Shown: positions 54,783 through 62,824 of the stretch, piece after piece
Layout of the letters: every line of letters starts with the position of its first letter
How positions within the stretch are numbered: position 1 is the stretch's first letter
Source: Brachybacterium kimchii
GTDB taxonomy: Bacteria > Actinomycetota > Actinomycetes > Actinomycetales > Dermabacteraceae
Reading direction: 5' to 3'
Length of the DNA stretch: 64,000 bases
Assembly: GCF_023373525.1 (NCBI RefSeq)
Contig: NZ_CP097218.1
Span: 372,001 to 436,000, forward strand
Notes under the pieces: model-generated
Told to the model about the DNA's origin: nothing
Seen by the model: the letters and a program-made list of their open reading frames with translations, nothing else
Databases searched by the model: none
Position numbers and translations under genes: made by a program

Positions 54783-56041
54783 GCGCGCGGCCCTGCCGAC
54801 GCCGATGCAGAGGCCGACGCCGGCGCGAAGGCGAGGCGCGCCATCTCGCGGCGCGCGCCGAGCACCTCGAAGCGCTCGCGACGGGGGTGCACGCGGTTGG
54901 TCAGCAGCGCGGCGACCGCGCCCGTGGCGGGGTCGGCCCACAGGGCGGTGCCCGTGAACCCCGGGTGCCCCAGCACGCCGGGCGCGAGGGAGCCGTCCGG
55001 CAGCTCCTGGCCGATCCTCACCCCGAGCCCCTGGCGCCACGGCGCACCCGTGGTCGCGGGGAGGGTCAGCTGGTCGCGTCCGATCTCGCGTCGCAGATCC
55101 TCCGGGAGCCGGGGCCCGGGCGCCGTGCCCGCGAGCACGCGCGCGATCGCGCGGGCGTCGTCGAGGGTCGCGAACAGCCCCGCGTTGCCGACGCCGCCGA
55201 GGGCCCAGGCGGTCTCGTCGTGCACCGCGCCGCGCACGAGCCCGCGGGGCGGATCCTCCTGGAACTCGGTCGCCGCCGCGCGGGCACGGGCCTGCGCGTC
55301 GGGCCACCAGGTGGCGCGGTCCGCGCCGGCCGGACCCAGCACGCGCTCGTCGGCGAGGGCCGGAAGGTCCGTGCCGCCGAGACGCGCGAGGATCTCGCCG
55401 AGCAGGATGAAGCCGATGCACGAGTAGGCGTGGGCGGTGCCGGGCGCGGCGGCGAGCTCCGCGCGGCCGATCTCCGCGAGGCGCTGCTCGCGCGTGCCGG
55501 CGATGCGCCACAGCGGCATCGTGGGAGGGAGACCGGCGGTGTGCGTGAGCAGGTGACGCACAGTGATCCGCGCGTCGGGCACGAGGGCCGGATCCAGCAG
55601 GTCCGCGGCCCTGTCCTCGAGGTCCAGGGACCCGTCGGCGATCAGGGTCGCGGCGGTGAGCGCGGTGACGACCTTGGTCACCGAGGCCATGTCGAAGAGC
55701 GTCTCGGGTCCGACGGGCTCCACCGGGCCGACGGGGCCGCCCGGGCCCATCGGGCCGGAGGGATGCACGGGGTCCGCACTCCCGGCAGGATCCTCGGACA
55801 GCGGCGACCCGTCGGCCGCGAAGCTCACGGTGTCCCCGCCGAAGATCCGCAGGGAGCCGCCCTCGGGCCCGTCGAGCCCGCCGATGCCCGCGGCGACCGC
55901 GCCCGCGCCCTCGTGGGAGTCCACGACAGCGCCGTCGGCCGACGACCCGGAGGCGCCTCTCCGTCTGCCGCGCGCGCCGCCGAGCAGCGCGTCGACGAGG
56001 GTCTGCAGGCCCTCCTGCGGGGCGTCGGGCCTCGCGCTCAC
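54779..56041 (-). CDS. Serine hydrolase of the class C beta-lactamase/AmiE-like family
   Basis: 420 residues, no signal peptide. The catalytic S-x-x-K is SVTK in FDMASVTKVVTALTAA. The second motif is YSC (AYSCIGFILLGEILARL) where YSN or YSD is usual, and the third is LGHPGFTGTALW in place of KTG. A Gly/Pro-rich insertion (GPMGPGGPVGPVEPVGP) precedes the catalytic region. The start GTG at 56041 has GGAGGGGG 6 nt upstream. In B. subtilis a beta-lactamase-fold protein, AmiE, stands in the namZ operon and removes peptides from MurNAc; a similar job here is inference from position. Confidence 0.82.
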   Translation of the reverse strand: MSARPDAPQEGLQTLVDALLGGARGRRRGASGSSADGAVVDSHEGAGAVAAGIGGLDGPEGGSLRIFGGDTVSFAADGSPLSEDPAGSADPVHPSGPMGPGGPVGPVEPVGPETLFDMASVTKVVTALTAATLIADGSLDLEDRAADLLDPALVPDARITVRHLLTHTAGLPPTMPLWRIAGTREQRLAEIGRAELAAAPGTAHAYSCIGFILLGEILARLGGTDLPALADERVLGPAGADRATWWPDAQARARAAATEFQEDPPRGLVRGAVHDETAWALGGVGNAGLFATLDDARAIARVLAGTAPGPRLPEDLRREIGRDQLTLPATTGAPWRQGLGVRIGQELPDGSLAPGVLGHPGFTGTALWADPATGAVAALLTNRVHPRRERFEVLGARREMARLAFAPASASASASAGPRA

Positions 56042-56095
56042 GTGATCCCCCTCCACACCGGATGGTCCATGGGTGTCCGATCCTGCCACGCCGAC

Positions 56096-56101
56096 TACCC
56101 T
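56096..56101 (+). promoter_or_regulatory. -10 (TACCCT) of the DUF3039 gene
   Basis: TACCCT 35 nt before the ATG, with GAAGGAG in the leader 5 nt from the start. Confidence 0.45.
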
Positions 56102-56136
56102 CGGGAGCGACGACGATCAGCCCGAAGGAGCCTGAC

Positions 56137-56520
56137 ATGCCCTCGATCTCCGATCCCGACCGCCTCGACCCGTATCGCGAGGACCCCGGCCAGTCGCCCG
56201 GCGCGACCGCCGTGCTGGACCGCGAGACCAAGGAGCGCGAGGAGAAGACCGATGACGGCGACCACGACCGGTTCGCCCACTACGTGCGCCGCGACCGGAT
56301 CACGCAGGCCGCCCTCGACGGCACGCCCGTGATCGCCCTGTGCGGCAAGGTCTGGGTGCCCGGGCGCGACCCCAAGAAGTACCCCGTGTGCCCGGAGTGC
56401 AAGGAGATCCACGACGGCCTGCGCGAGCCCAACGACGGCGGCGACGGATCGGGCGGAGGCAAGGGCGGATCGGGCGGCGGCCGCGGCGGGTTCCGCGGCT
56501 TCTTCGGCGGTCGGCGCTGA
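56137..56520 (+). CDS. DUF3039-family small protein with Cys motif
   Basis: 127 residues. The conserved part (about 45-100) has AHYVRRDRITQAALDGTPVI, ALCGKVWVPGRDP and YPVCPECKEIHDGL, i.e. three Cys (C-x17-C-x2-C) suited to metal binding. The tail is a Gly-rich, Arg-ending stretch (GGRGGFRGFFGGRR). Actinobacterial DUF3039; function unknown. It has a good ribosome site and ends in a strong hairpin. The helicase gene follows. Confidence 0.85.
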   Translation: MPSISDPDRLDPYREDPGQSPGATAVLDRETKEREEKTDDGDHDRFAHYVRRDRITQAALDGTPVIALCGKVWVPGRDPKKYPVCPECKEIHDGLREPNDGGDGSGGGKGGSGGGRGGFRGFFGGRR

Positions 56521-56545
56521 AGGACCGCTCCGTCGGCGATTCCTC

Positions 56546-56579
56546 ACATCCCGCCCGCCGTGCCCCGGCGTCGGGATGT
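56546..56579 (+). terminator. Strong hairpin after the DUF3039 gene
   Basis: Outer arms ACATCCCG/CGGGATGT (56546-56553, 56572-56579) enclose an inner CGCCG/CGGCG stem with a 5-nt loop. No T-tract. Confidence 0.65.
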
Positions 56580-56608
56580 CCGGGCGCGGCGGTAACGTGG
56601 TCCGCGCT

Positions 56609-58423
56609 GTGACACCACCGACGACACCCCAGACAAGCGACCCGCACCGGCCCTCGACCGCGGCGGCGCAGTCCCTCCCACCGGCGTACCCGGAGCGCGC
56701 CGCCTGGGGCACGGCCCCGAAGCTGCGCGCCTGGCAGTCCGAGGCCCTCGCGATGTACCGCGAGCGCGCCCCCAAGGACTTCATGACGGTCGCGACGCCG
56801 GGCGCCGGCAAGACCACCTTCGCGCTGCAGATCGCCGCGATGCTCCTCGCCGAGGGCACCGTGCGCCGCGTGACCGTGGTCGCCCCGACCGAGCACCTGA
56901 AGACGCAGTGGGCGGACTCCGCCGCGCGAGTGGGGATCTCGCTCGACCCGAACTTCACCAACGCCCAGGGGCGCCATGGCGCCCACTTCCAGGGCGTCGC
57001 GATCACCTACGCGCAGGTCGGCATGAACCCGATGCTGCACCGGGCCCGCACGGAGGCCGAGCGCACCCTGGTGATCCTCGACGAGATCCACCATGCCGGC
57101 GATGCCCTCACCTGGGGCGACGGCGTGCGCGAGGCCTTCGACCCCGCCACCCGGCGCCTGGCCCTGACGGGCACCCCGTTCCGCTCGGACGACTCGCAGA
57201 TCCCCTTCGTGGTCTACGAGGAGGACTCCGAGGGCTTCCTGCGCTCGAAGGCCGACTACTCCTACGGCTACGCCGACGCGCTGCGGGACAACGTGGTGCG
57301 CCCCGTCATGTTCATGACCTACTCGGGGCGCATGCACTGGCGCACGAAGACCGGCGACGAGGTCTCCGCGCAGCTCGGCGCGATCGAGACCAAGGACATC
57401 ACCCAGCAGGCCTGGCGCACCGCGCTGGATCCCAAGGGGGAGTGGATCCAGGCGGTCCTCGCCGCGGCCGACAAGCGCCTGACGGAGATGCGCCGCCACG
57501 TGCCGGACGCGGGCGGCCTGGTCATCGCGACCGACCAGAAGACGGCGCGCGCCTACGCGGCGACCCTCCACGACATCACCGGCGAGGAGATCACGACCGT
57601 CCTCTCGGACGACGCGGGCGCCGGCAAGCGCATCGAGGCCTTCTCGGACTCCGATGACCGCTGGATGGTCGCCGTGCGCATGGTGTCCGAGGGCGTGGAC
57701 GTGCCGCGCCTGGCCGTCGGCGTCTACGCGACCTCGACCGCGACCCCCATGTTCTTCGCGCAGGCCGTCGGACGCTTCGTGCGCTCGCGGACCCGTGGCG
57801 AGACCGCGAGCATCTTCCTGCCCTCGGTGCCGATCCTCACGGCCCACGCGGCCGCCATGGAGGAGGAGCGCGACCACGTCCTGGATCTGCGCCCGCCCGA
57901 GGGCGACGCGGAGACCGGGCTCGACGAGCATCTGATCGAGGAGGCCAACCGCCCCGAGCAGGCCTCCGACCAGCTCGAGCTGTCCTTCGAGGCCCTCGAG
58001 TCCCAGGCGTCCTTCGACCGCGTCCTCTTCGACGGCGGCGAGTACGGCGCCGGGGGAGACGCCGGCAGCGAGGACGAGCAGGAGTTCCTGGGCATCCCGG
58101 GCCTGCTCGACGCCGATCAGATGCGCACCCTGCTGCAGGAGCGCCAGGCCAGTCAGATGGCCCGTCGCTCGAAGAAGGGCGAGGGAGCCGCGAGCGAGGC
58201 GGACCGGGCGATCCCCGTCGTCGACCACCGGCGGCTCATGGACCTCCGCAAGGAGCTCTCCTCCCTGGTCTCCGCGTGGGCCCGCAAGTCCGGCACCCCG
58301 CACGGCCAGGTCCACAACTCCCTGCGCTCGCGCTGCGGAGGCCCCGCCGTGCCGCAGGCCAGCGCCGAGCAGATCGAGGAGAGGATCGCGGTCGTGCGCG
58401 GATGGTTCGTCGGCCGCCGCTGA
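56609..58423 (+). CDS. DEAD/DEAH-box helicase-like protein (superfamily 2)
   Basis: 604 residues. Motif I TPGAGKTT in MTVATPGAGKTTFALQIA, motif II DEIH in LVILDEIHHAG, LTGTPFRSDD as motif III, and VRMVSEGVDVPRLAVGVYAT with AQAVGRFVRS as motifs V and VI. It resembles the phage/restriction-type SF2 group that is common beside DUF3039 in Micrococcales; nucleic-acid substrate unknown. Start GTG at 56609; a -10-like TAACGT lies 10 nt upstream, and a GTG four codons earlier overlaps it. It precedes clpS. Confidence 0.88.
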   Translation: MTPPTTPQTSDPHRPSTAAAQSLPPAYPERAAWGTAPKLRAWQSEALAMYRERAPKDFMTVATPGAGKTTFALQIAAMLLAEGTVRRVTVVAPTEHLKTQWADSAARVGISLDPNFTNAQGRHGAHFQGVAITYAQVGMNPMLHRARTEAERTLVILDEIHHAGDALTWGDGVREAFDPATRRLALTGTPFRSDDSQIPFVVYEEDSEGFLRSKADYSYGYADALRDNVVRPVMFMTYSGRMHWRTKTGDEVSAQLGAIETKDITQQAWRTALDPKGEWIQAVLAAADKRLTEMRRHVPDAGGLVIATDQKTARAYAATLHDITGEEITTVLSDDAGAGKRIEAFSDSDDRWMVAVRMVSEGVDVPRLAVGVYATSTATPMFFAQAVGRFVRSRTRGETASIFLPSVPILTAHAAAMEEERDHVLDLRPPEGDAETGLDEHLIEEANRPEQASDQLELSFEALESQASFDRVLFDGGEYGAGGDAGSEDEQEFLGIPGLLDADQMRTLLQERQASQMARRSKKGEGAASEADRAIPVVDHRRLMDLRKELSSLVSAWARKSGTPHGQVHNSLRSRCGGPAVPQASAEQIEERIAVVRGWFVGRR

Positions 58424-58479
58424 GGACCGGGCCCGCACACCGCTGGGACCGAGCTGACCGCTCCGTCCCACCCGCTTCG

Positions 58480-58485
58480 TAGAAT
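58480..58485 (+). promoter_or_regulatory. -10 hexamer TAGAAT of the clpS operon
   Basis: Near-consensus TAGAAT, about 43 nt before the GTG at 58528. CTGACC at 58454-58459 is a weak -35 at 20-nt spacing. Confidence 0.5.
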
Positions 58486-58527
58486 CGACGGACCACGCGG
58501 TCCACGCGACCCCGGAAGGAGGACGCC

Positions 58528-58875
58528 GTGCACGGACACGATCCCGACATCGACATCGACACCGACACGGGCGGCGGCTCGCGGACCGTCGGCGTCCTCG
58601 ACCCCGAGCGCGCCGCGCAGGCCGAGGACCTCGAGGACGGCCCCTGGCAGACGGTCGTCTGGAACGACCCCGTCAACCTCATGAGCTACGTCGTGCACGT
58701 CTTCCGCACCTACTTCGGGTTCAGCCGCGCCCGCGCGCACGAGCTCATGCAGCAGGTCCACGAGCAGGGCAGGGCCGTCGTCTCGCGCGGCTCGCGCGAG
58801 CGCGTGGAGTCGGACGTGCAGGCCATGCACTCCTACGGCCTGCGCGCGACCCTCGAGCGCACGGAGGAGGGCTGA
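58528..58875 (+). CDS. clpS: ClpS adaptor of the ClpAP/ClpCP protease
   Basis: 115 residues. An acidic disordered arm (DPDIDIDTDTGGG) precedes the ClpS core: VVWNDPVNLMSYVVHVFRTY, FGFSRARAHELMQQVHEQGR and VVSRGSRERVE. ClpS hands N-end-rule substrates to the Clp unfoldase; here ClpC is the likely partner. The binding-pocket residues of WNDPVNLM are intact. GTG start with GGAAGGAGG 5 nt upstream. Overlaps the DUF2017 gene by one base (TGATG). Confidence 0.94.
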   Translation: MHGHDPDIDIDTDTGGGSRTVGVLDPERAAQAEDLEDGPWQTVVWNDPVNLMSYVVHVFRTYFGFSRARAHELMQQVHEQGRAVVSRGSRERVESDVQAMHSYGLRATLERTEEG

Positions 58876-59519
58876 TGGCCCACGCGTTCCGCCCCCGCCC
58901 GGGAGGCGACATCGCCTGCCGCCTGGACGGCGAGGAGAAGGCGATCATCAGCCAGGTCGCCCAGGAGGTCGCCGAGCTCATCCGGCACGACCTCGACCTC
59001 CGCGAGGAGCCCGGGGCGGTGCGCGCCGCCGCCGGCTCGGACGACCCCCTCGAGCGCCTCGAGGCCGAGTTCGCCCAGTCCTCGGTGCGCGCGCCCCGCG
59101 ACACCGCGGTGCGCCGGCTCTTCCCCGACGCGAGCACCGACGCCGCCGTCGCCGAGGAGCTGCGGCGGCTGGGCCAGCAGGACCTCGCGACCGAGAAGAT
59201 CGAGGACCTCACCCACCTGGTGCGCAGCCTCGACGGCAGCGGTCCGGGCGACGGCGAGGTCACCGTCCCCGCCGACGACATCGCCTCCTGGCTGCGCGCC
59301 CTGAACGACGTGCGGATCGTGCTGGCGGACCGGCTCCACATCGCGAACGACGGCGACTTCGAGACCCTGCGCATGCTCCAGCAGATCGGGGAGCGCGTCG
59401 AGGACGCGCCCCCGCTCGAGGACGAGGACGGCGTGGCCGGGGCCGACGTCGTCGCGGCCGTCTACGAGCTGCTCACGTGGCTGCAGGAGAGCCTGCTGCG
59501 CGCGATCGACGAGTACTGA
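58875..59519 (+). CDS. DUF2017-family protein
   Basis: 214-residue helical cytoplasmic protein. It has [20 protein letters not shown] at the start, [18 protein letters not shown] in the middle and [18 protein letters not shown] near the end, the DUF2017 pattern. Always beside clpS and murI in actinobacteria (Rv1332 in M. tuberculosis); role unknown, possibly a Clp-linked factor. One-base overlap with clpS shows an operon. Confidence 0.9.
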   Translation: MAHAFRPRPGGDIACRLDGEEKAIISQVAQEVAELIRHDLDLREEPGAVRAAAGSDDPLERLEAEFAQSSVRAPRDTAVRRLFPDASTDAAVAEELRRLGQQDLATEKIEDLTHLVRSLDGSGPGDGEVTVPADDIASWLRALNDVRIVLADRLHIANDGDFETLRMLQQIGERVEDAPPLEDEDGVAGADVVAAVYELLTWLQESLLRAIDEY

Positions 59520-59561
59520 TCGGAGGGCCGGTCGCGGCCCCGCGGACGGTGTGATGTCCCG

Positions 59562-59586
59562 CGCACTGAGTGCGTCCTCACTGAGG
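59562..59586. promoter_or_regulatory. Two adjacent odd palindromes upstream of murI
   Basis: CGCACT-G-AGTGCG (59562-59574) and CCTCA-C-TGAGG (59576-59586) share the core CACTGAG, 15 bp apart. The second lies where a -35 would sit, 17 nt before TACTGT. Likely operator pair; regulator unknown. Confidence 0.5.
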
Positions 59587-59603
59587 GCTGAAAGGATCCT
59601 GCC

Positions 59604-59609
59604 TACTGT
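59604..59609 (+). promoter_or_regulatory. -10 hexamer TACTGT of leaderless murI
   Basis: TACTGT ends 7 nt before the ATG at 59617; no ribosome site. Confidence 0.55.
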
Positions 59610-59616
59610 GGGGCAG

Positions 59617-60432
59617 ATGAGCAACGCGCCGATCGGGATCTTCGACTCCGGGGTCGGGGGCCTCACGGTCGCCCGAGCGATCCTGGACCAGCTGCCGCGC
59701 GAGGAGCTCCTCTACATCGGGGACACCGCGCACACGCCCTACGGCCCCCGTCCCATCGCGGAGGTCCGCGCCCTCGCGCTGGGGATCATGGACGATCTCG
59801 TCGAGCGCGGCGTGAAGATGCTCGTGATCGCCTGCAACACCGCGAGCGCCGCCGTGCTGCGCGACGCCCGCGAGCGCTACGACGTCCCCGTCGTCGAGGT
59901 CATCCAGCCCGCCGTCCGCCGCGCCGTGGCCGCGACCCGCAACGGCCGCGTCGGCATCATCGGCACCCAGGCGACCGTGGGCTCCCGCGCCTACGACGAC
60001 GCCTTCGCCGCCGCCCCGAGCCTGCAGATCACCTCCGCCGCCTGCCCGCGCTTCGTCGAGTTCGTCGAGCGCGGCGAGACCCAGGGCGACGAGGTCATCG
60101 GGATCGCCGAGCAGTACCTGGCGCCCGTCCAGGAGGCGGGCGTGGACACGCTCGTGCTGGGCTGCACCCACTACCCGATGCTCACCGGCCCCATCAGCTA
60201 CGTGATGGGATCCGAGGTCACCCTGGTCTCCTCGGCCGAGGAGACCGCCCTGGACGTCTACCGCCAGCTCGTGGCCGGCGGCATCCAGCGCACGGACCCG
60301 AACCCCCCGGCGCACGTCTTCGCCGAGACGGCGCCGCACGACGGCACGCCCTCGATGTTCTCGCGCCTCTCCCGGCGCTTCCTGGGCCCGTCCGTGACCA
60401 TGACCGCGACCCTCCCGGTGGTGACCCCATGA
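59617..60432 (+). CDS. murI: Glutamate racemase
   Basis: 271 residues. Supplies D-glutamate for peptidoglycan by two-base racemisation. The two catalytic Cys lie in [12 protein letters not shown] and [39 protein letters not shown] and [11 protein letters not shown] are the other signatures. An in-frame start 22 codons earlier is rejected because the ATG at 59617 has a -10 hexamer 7 nt upstream. It leads a run of four genes: MBL-fold protein, rph and rdgB follow. ATGA overlap with the MBL gene. Confidence 0.96.
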   Translation: MSNAPIGIFDSGVGGLTVARAILDQLPREELLYIGDTAHTPYGPRPIAEVRALALGIMDDLVERGVKMLVIACNTASAAVLRDARERYDVPVVEVIQPAVRRAVAATRNGRVGIIGTQATVGSRAYDDAFAAAPSLQITSAACPRFVEFVERGETQGDEVIGIAEQYLAPVQEAGVDTLVLGCTHYPMLTGPISYVMGSEVTLVSSAEETALDVYRQLVAGGIQRTDPNPPAHVFAETAPHDGTPSMFSRLSRRFLGPSVTMTATLPVVTP

Positions 60433-61223
60433 GACTGACCGTCGTCGGCTGCTGCGGCAGCTTCGCCGGACCCGCCGGCGCCGCCTCGAGCTACCTCCTC
60501 GAGCAGGAGGACGAGGACGGCCGCACCTGGCGGATCCTCCTGGACCTCGGCAGCGGCGCCTTCGGGCCCCTGCAGGCGCACATCGACCCCGCGACGCTGG
60601 ACGCCGTGGTGATCTCCCACCTGCACCCCGACCACTTTCTGGACCTCACCGGTCTCGAGGTGTTCTGGGCGTACAACGCCCGCGACCTGCCGCGCCTGCC
60701 GATCTTCGCCCCCGACGGGCTCGCCCACCGCCTGCGCGCGGTGCTGGGCCGGGAGGGCGACGTCCCCGACGGCGTCACCTGCCTGCCCTTCGACCACCGT
60801 CCGATCCGCGACGGTCAGGAGATCGAGATCGGGCCGTTCCGCATCGAGATCGGCGCCGTGCGCCACACCGTCGAGTCCTTCGGGATGCGCGTCGCCGCGG
60901 GCGGCGGCGTGCTCACCTACTCGGGTGACACCGACACCTGCGACCGCCTGCTCGAACTCGCCCGCGGAGCCGACGTCTTCCTGTGCGAGGCCGGGTACAT
61001 CGAGGGCCGCGACGACCGCTTCTCGGGCGTCCACCTGACCGGTCGGCGCGCGGGGGAGGCGGCGGCCGCCGTCGGCGCCCGCAGCCTCGTGCTCACCCAC
61101 ATCGCCCCCTGGACCGACCCGGAGGTCACCCTGGCCGAGACCCGCGCGGTCTTCGACGGGCAGATCACCATGGCCCGCCCGGCGCTCGTGGTCGAGACGG
61201 AGTCCGTGCGCGCGCTGCCCTGA
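60429..61223 (+). CDS. MBL-fold hydrolase, Rv1339-like
   Basis: 264 residues. Metal ligands HLHPDHFLD near residue 64, later H in [12 protein letters not shown], Asp in [11 protein letters not shown] and H in LVLTHIAPW. The layout and position between murI and rph match Rv1339 of M. tuberculosis, reported as an atypical class II cAMP phosphodiesterase, and RNase Z-type proteins. The [19 protein letters not shown] start is typical. Substrate not proven for this organism. Its stop is inside a 12-bp direct repeat. Confidence 0.88.
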   Translation: MRLTVVGCCGSFAGPAGAASSYLLEQEDEDGRTWRILLDLGSGAFGPLQAHIDPATLDAVVISHLHPDHFLDLTGLEVFWAYNARDLPRLPIFAPDGLAHRLRAVLGREGDVPDGVTCLPFDHRPIRDGQEIEIGPFRIEIGAVRHTVESFGMRVAAGGGVLTYSGDTDTCDRLLELARGADVFLCEAGYIEGRDDRFSGVHLTGRRAGEAAAAVGARSLVLTHIAPWTDPEVTLAETRAVFDGQITMARPALVVETESVRALP

Positions 61224-61247
61224 GCGGAGCCCGCTCCTGAGCGGAGC
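61219..61247. repeat. Direct repeat of 12 bp at the MBL gene stop
   Basis: CCTGAGCGGAGC at 61219-61230, containing the TGA stop, and at 61236-61247, a 17-bp period. Confidence 0.85.
61222..61236 (+). terminator. Short hairpin at the MBL gene stop
   Basis: GAGCGG, loop AGC, CCGCTC right after the stop. Six pairs, no T-tract. Confidence 0.35.
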
Positions 61248-61265
61248 GCACGGCCCCCGGGCCGA

Positions 61266-61271
61266 TATCCT
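61266..61271 (+). promoter_or_regulatory. Possible -10 (TATCCT) of rph
   Basis: TATCCT 57 nt before the rph ATG; the leader carries GAGAGAGG about 10 nt before the start. Confidence 0.4.
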
Positions 61272-61328
61272 CGACTGCGTCCCGCGGGCCCCGCCCGCCA
61301 CCCGAGCAGCGAGAGAGGTGCGCGGCCC

Positions 61329-62108
61329 ATGAGCGCGACCACCCCCGAGACCCCCCGCACCGGTCCGAGCACCGACGGCCCCCGCGTCGACGGCCGCACG
61401 GCCGATGAGATGCGCGAGGTGAGGATCACCCGCAACTGGCTCGACCACGCCGAGGGCAGCGTCCTCGTCGAGTTCGGCCGCACCCGCGTGCTGTGCGCGG
61501 CCTCCTTCACCGAGGGCGTGCCGCGCTGGAAGAAGGGCTCGGGCAGCGGCTGGGTCACCGCCGAGTACGCGATGCTGCCGCGCGCGACCTCCACCCGCTC
61601 CTCCCGCGAGAGCGTGAAGGGCAAGATCGGCGGACGCACCCACGAGATCTCCCGCCTCGTCGGCCGCTCCCTGCGCGCCGTCGTGGACATGGAGGCCCTG
61701 GGCGAGAACACGATCCAGCTGGACTGCGACGTCCTCCAGGCCGACGGCGGCACCCGCACCGCCGCGATCACCGGCGCCTACGTGGCCCTCGCCGACGCGA
61801 TCTCCTGGGGCAAGCTGCACGCCGCCGTCCCCGCCGCCCGCGAGGTCCTCACCGACTCCGTCTCCGCCGTGAGCGTGGGCATCGTCGACGGCGAGGCGCT
61901 GCTGGACCTCGAGTACCGCGAGGACGTCAAGGCCGAGACCGACATGAACGTCGTGGTCACCGGCTCCGGCTCCTTCGTCGAGGTCCAGGGCACCGCCGAG
62001 GGCGCACCTTTCGACCGTGCCGAGCTGAACACCCTGCTGGACCTCGCGGTCGGCGGCTGCGCCGACCTCTCGGCGCTCCAGCGCGAGGCGCTCGAGGGCC
62101 GGCGATGA
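61329..62108 (+). CDS. rph: Ribonuclease PH
   Basis: 259 residues. Phosphorolytic 3'-5' exoribonuclease that trims tRNA 3' ends. Signatures: [59 protein letters not shown] and [20 protein letters not shown]. The active-site Asp pair in [16 protein letters not shown] is present. Overlaps rdgB by 4 nt. Confidence 0.97.
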   Translation: MSATTPETPRTGPSTDGPRVDGRTADEMREVRITRNWLDHAEGSVLVEFGRTRVLCAASFTEGVPRWKKGSGSGWVTAEYAMLPRATSTRSSRESVKGKIGGRTHEISRLVGRSLRAVVDMEALGENTIQLDCDVLQADGGTRTAAITGAYVALADAISWGKLHAAVPAAREVLTDSVSAVSVGIVDGEALLDLEYREDVKAETDMNVVVTGSGSFVEVQGTAEGAPFDRAELNTLLDLAVGGCADLSALQREALEGRR

Positions 62109-62776
62109 GCCCGGCGGACGGGAACCGGGGGACCGGCGGGACGCAGATCCCCGCGGACGCCCGCATCATCATCGCGAGCCACAACCAGGGCAAGCTCCGC
62201 GAGCTGCAGCAGATCCTCGAGCAGATCGTCCCCGGCTTCGAGGAGGGCATGCTCGTCTCGTCGGCCGGCCTCGAGCTCCCCGACGTGGTCGAGGACCGCG
62301 TGACCTTCGAGGGCAACGCCCTGCTGAAGGCCCGCACGGTGAGCGCGGCGACGGGACTGATCGCGGTGGCCGACGACTCCGGTCTCGCCGTCGACGTGCT
62401 CGGCGGCAGCCCCGGATTCCTCTCCGCCCGCTGGTCGGGGCGCCACGGCGACGACGAGGCCAACAACGACCTGCTCCTCGCCCAGATGGGCGACGTGCCC
62501 GCCGAGCATCGCGCCGCGCGCTTCGTGTGCGCGGCGGCGCTGGTCGCGCCCGACGGCACCGAGCGCGTCGAGCGCGGCGAGATGCCGGGCCGCCTGCTCA
62601 CGGAGCGCCGCGGAGAGGGCGGCTTCGGCTACGACCCGCTCTTCGTGCCCGCCGACCAGGCCGAGGGGCAGGAGCGCACCGCGGCCGAGCTGAGCCCCGA
62701 GGAGAAGAACGCGATCTCCCACCGAGGCAAGGCGTTCCGCGCGATCGCGGGGGACATCGCCCAGCTGCTGCGCTGA
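62105..62776 (+). CDS. rdgB: RdgB/HAM1-type XTP/dITP pyrophosphatase
   Basis: 223 residues. Hydrolyses ITP, XTP and deaminated dNTPs to keep them out of nucleic acids. Motifs: [67 protein letters not shown] and [16 protein letters not shown]. The short polar N-terminus is unusual but coupled to rph. A strong hairpin follows. Confidence 0.96.
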   Translation: MSPADGNRGTGGTQIPADARIIIASHNQGKLRELQQILEQIVPGFEEGMLVSSAGLELPDVVEDRVTFEGNALLKARTVSAATGLIAVADDSGLAVDVLGGSPGFLSARWSGRHGDDEANNDLLLAQMGDVPAEHRAARFVCAAALVAPDGTERVERGEMPGRLLTERRGEGGFGYDPLFVPADQAEGQERTAAELSPEEKNAISHRGKAFRAIAGDIAQLLR

Positions 62777-62783
62777 GCGGGCG

Positions 62784-62821
62784 CCCGGCCGGGCCCGACC
62801 CGCAGGGTGGGACCGGCCGGG
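62784..62821. terminator. Bidirectional hairpin between rdgB and the Nudix-like gene
   Basis: Perfect 9-bp arms CCCGGCCGG / CCGGCCGGG separated by 20 nt, between two convergent genes. No T-tract. Confidence 0.6.
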
Positions 62822-62824
62822 ATC

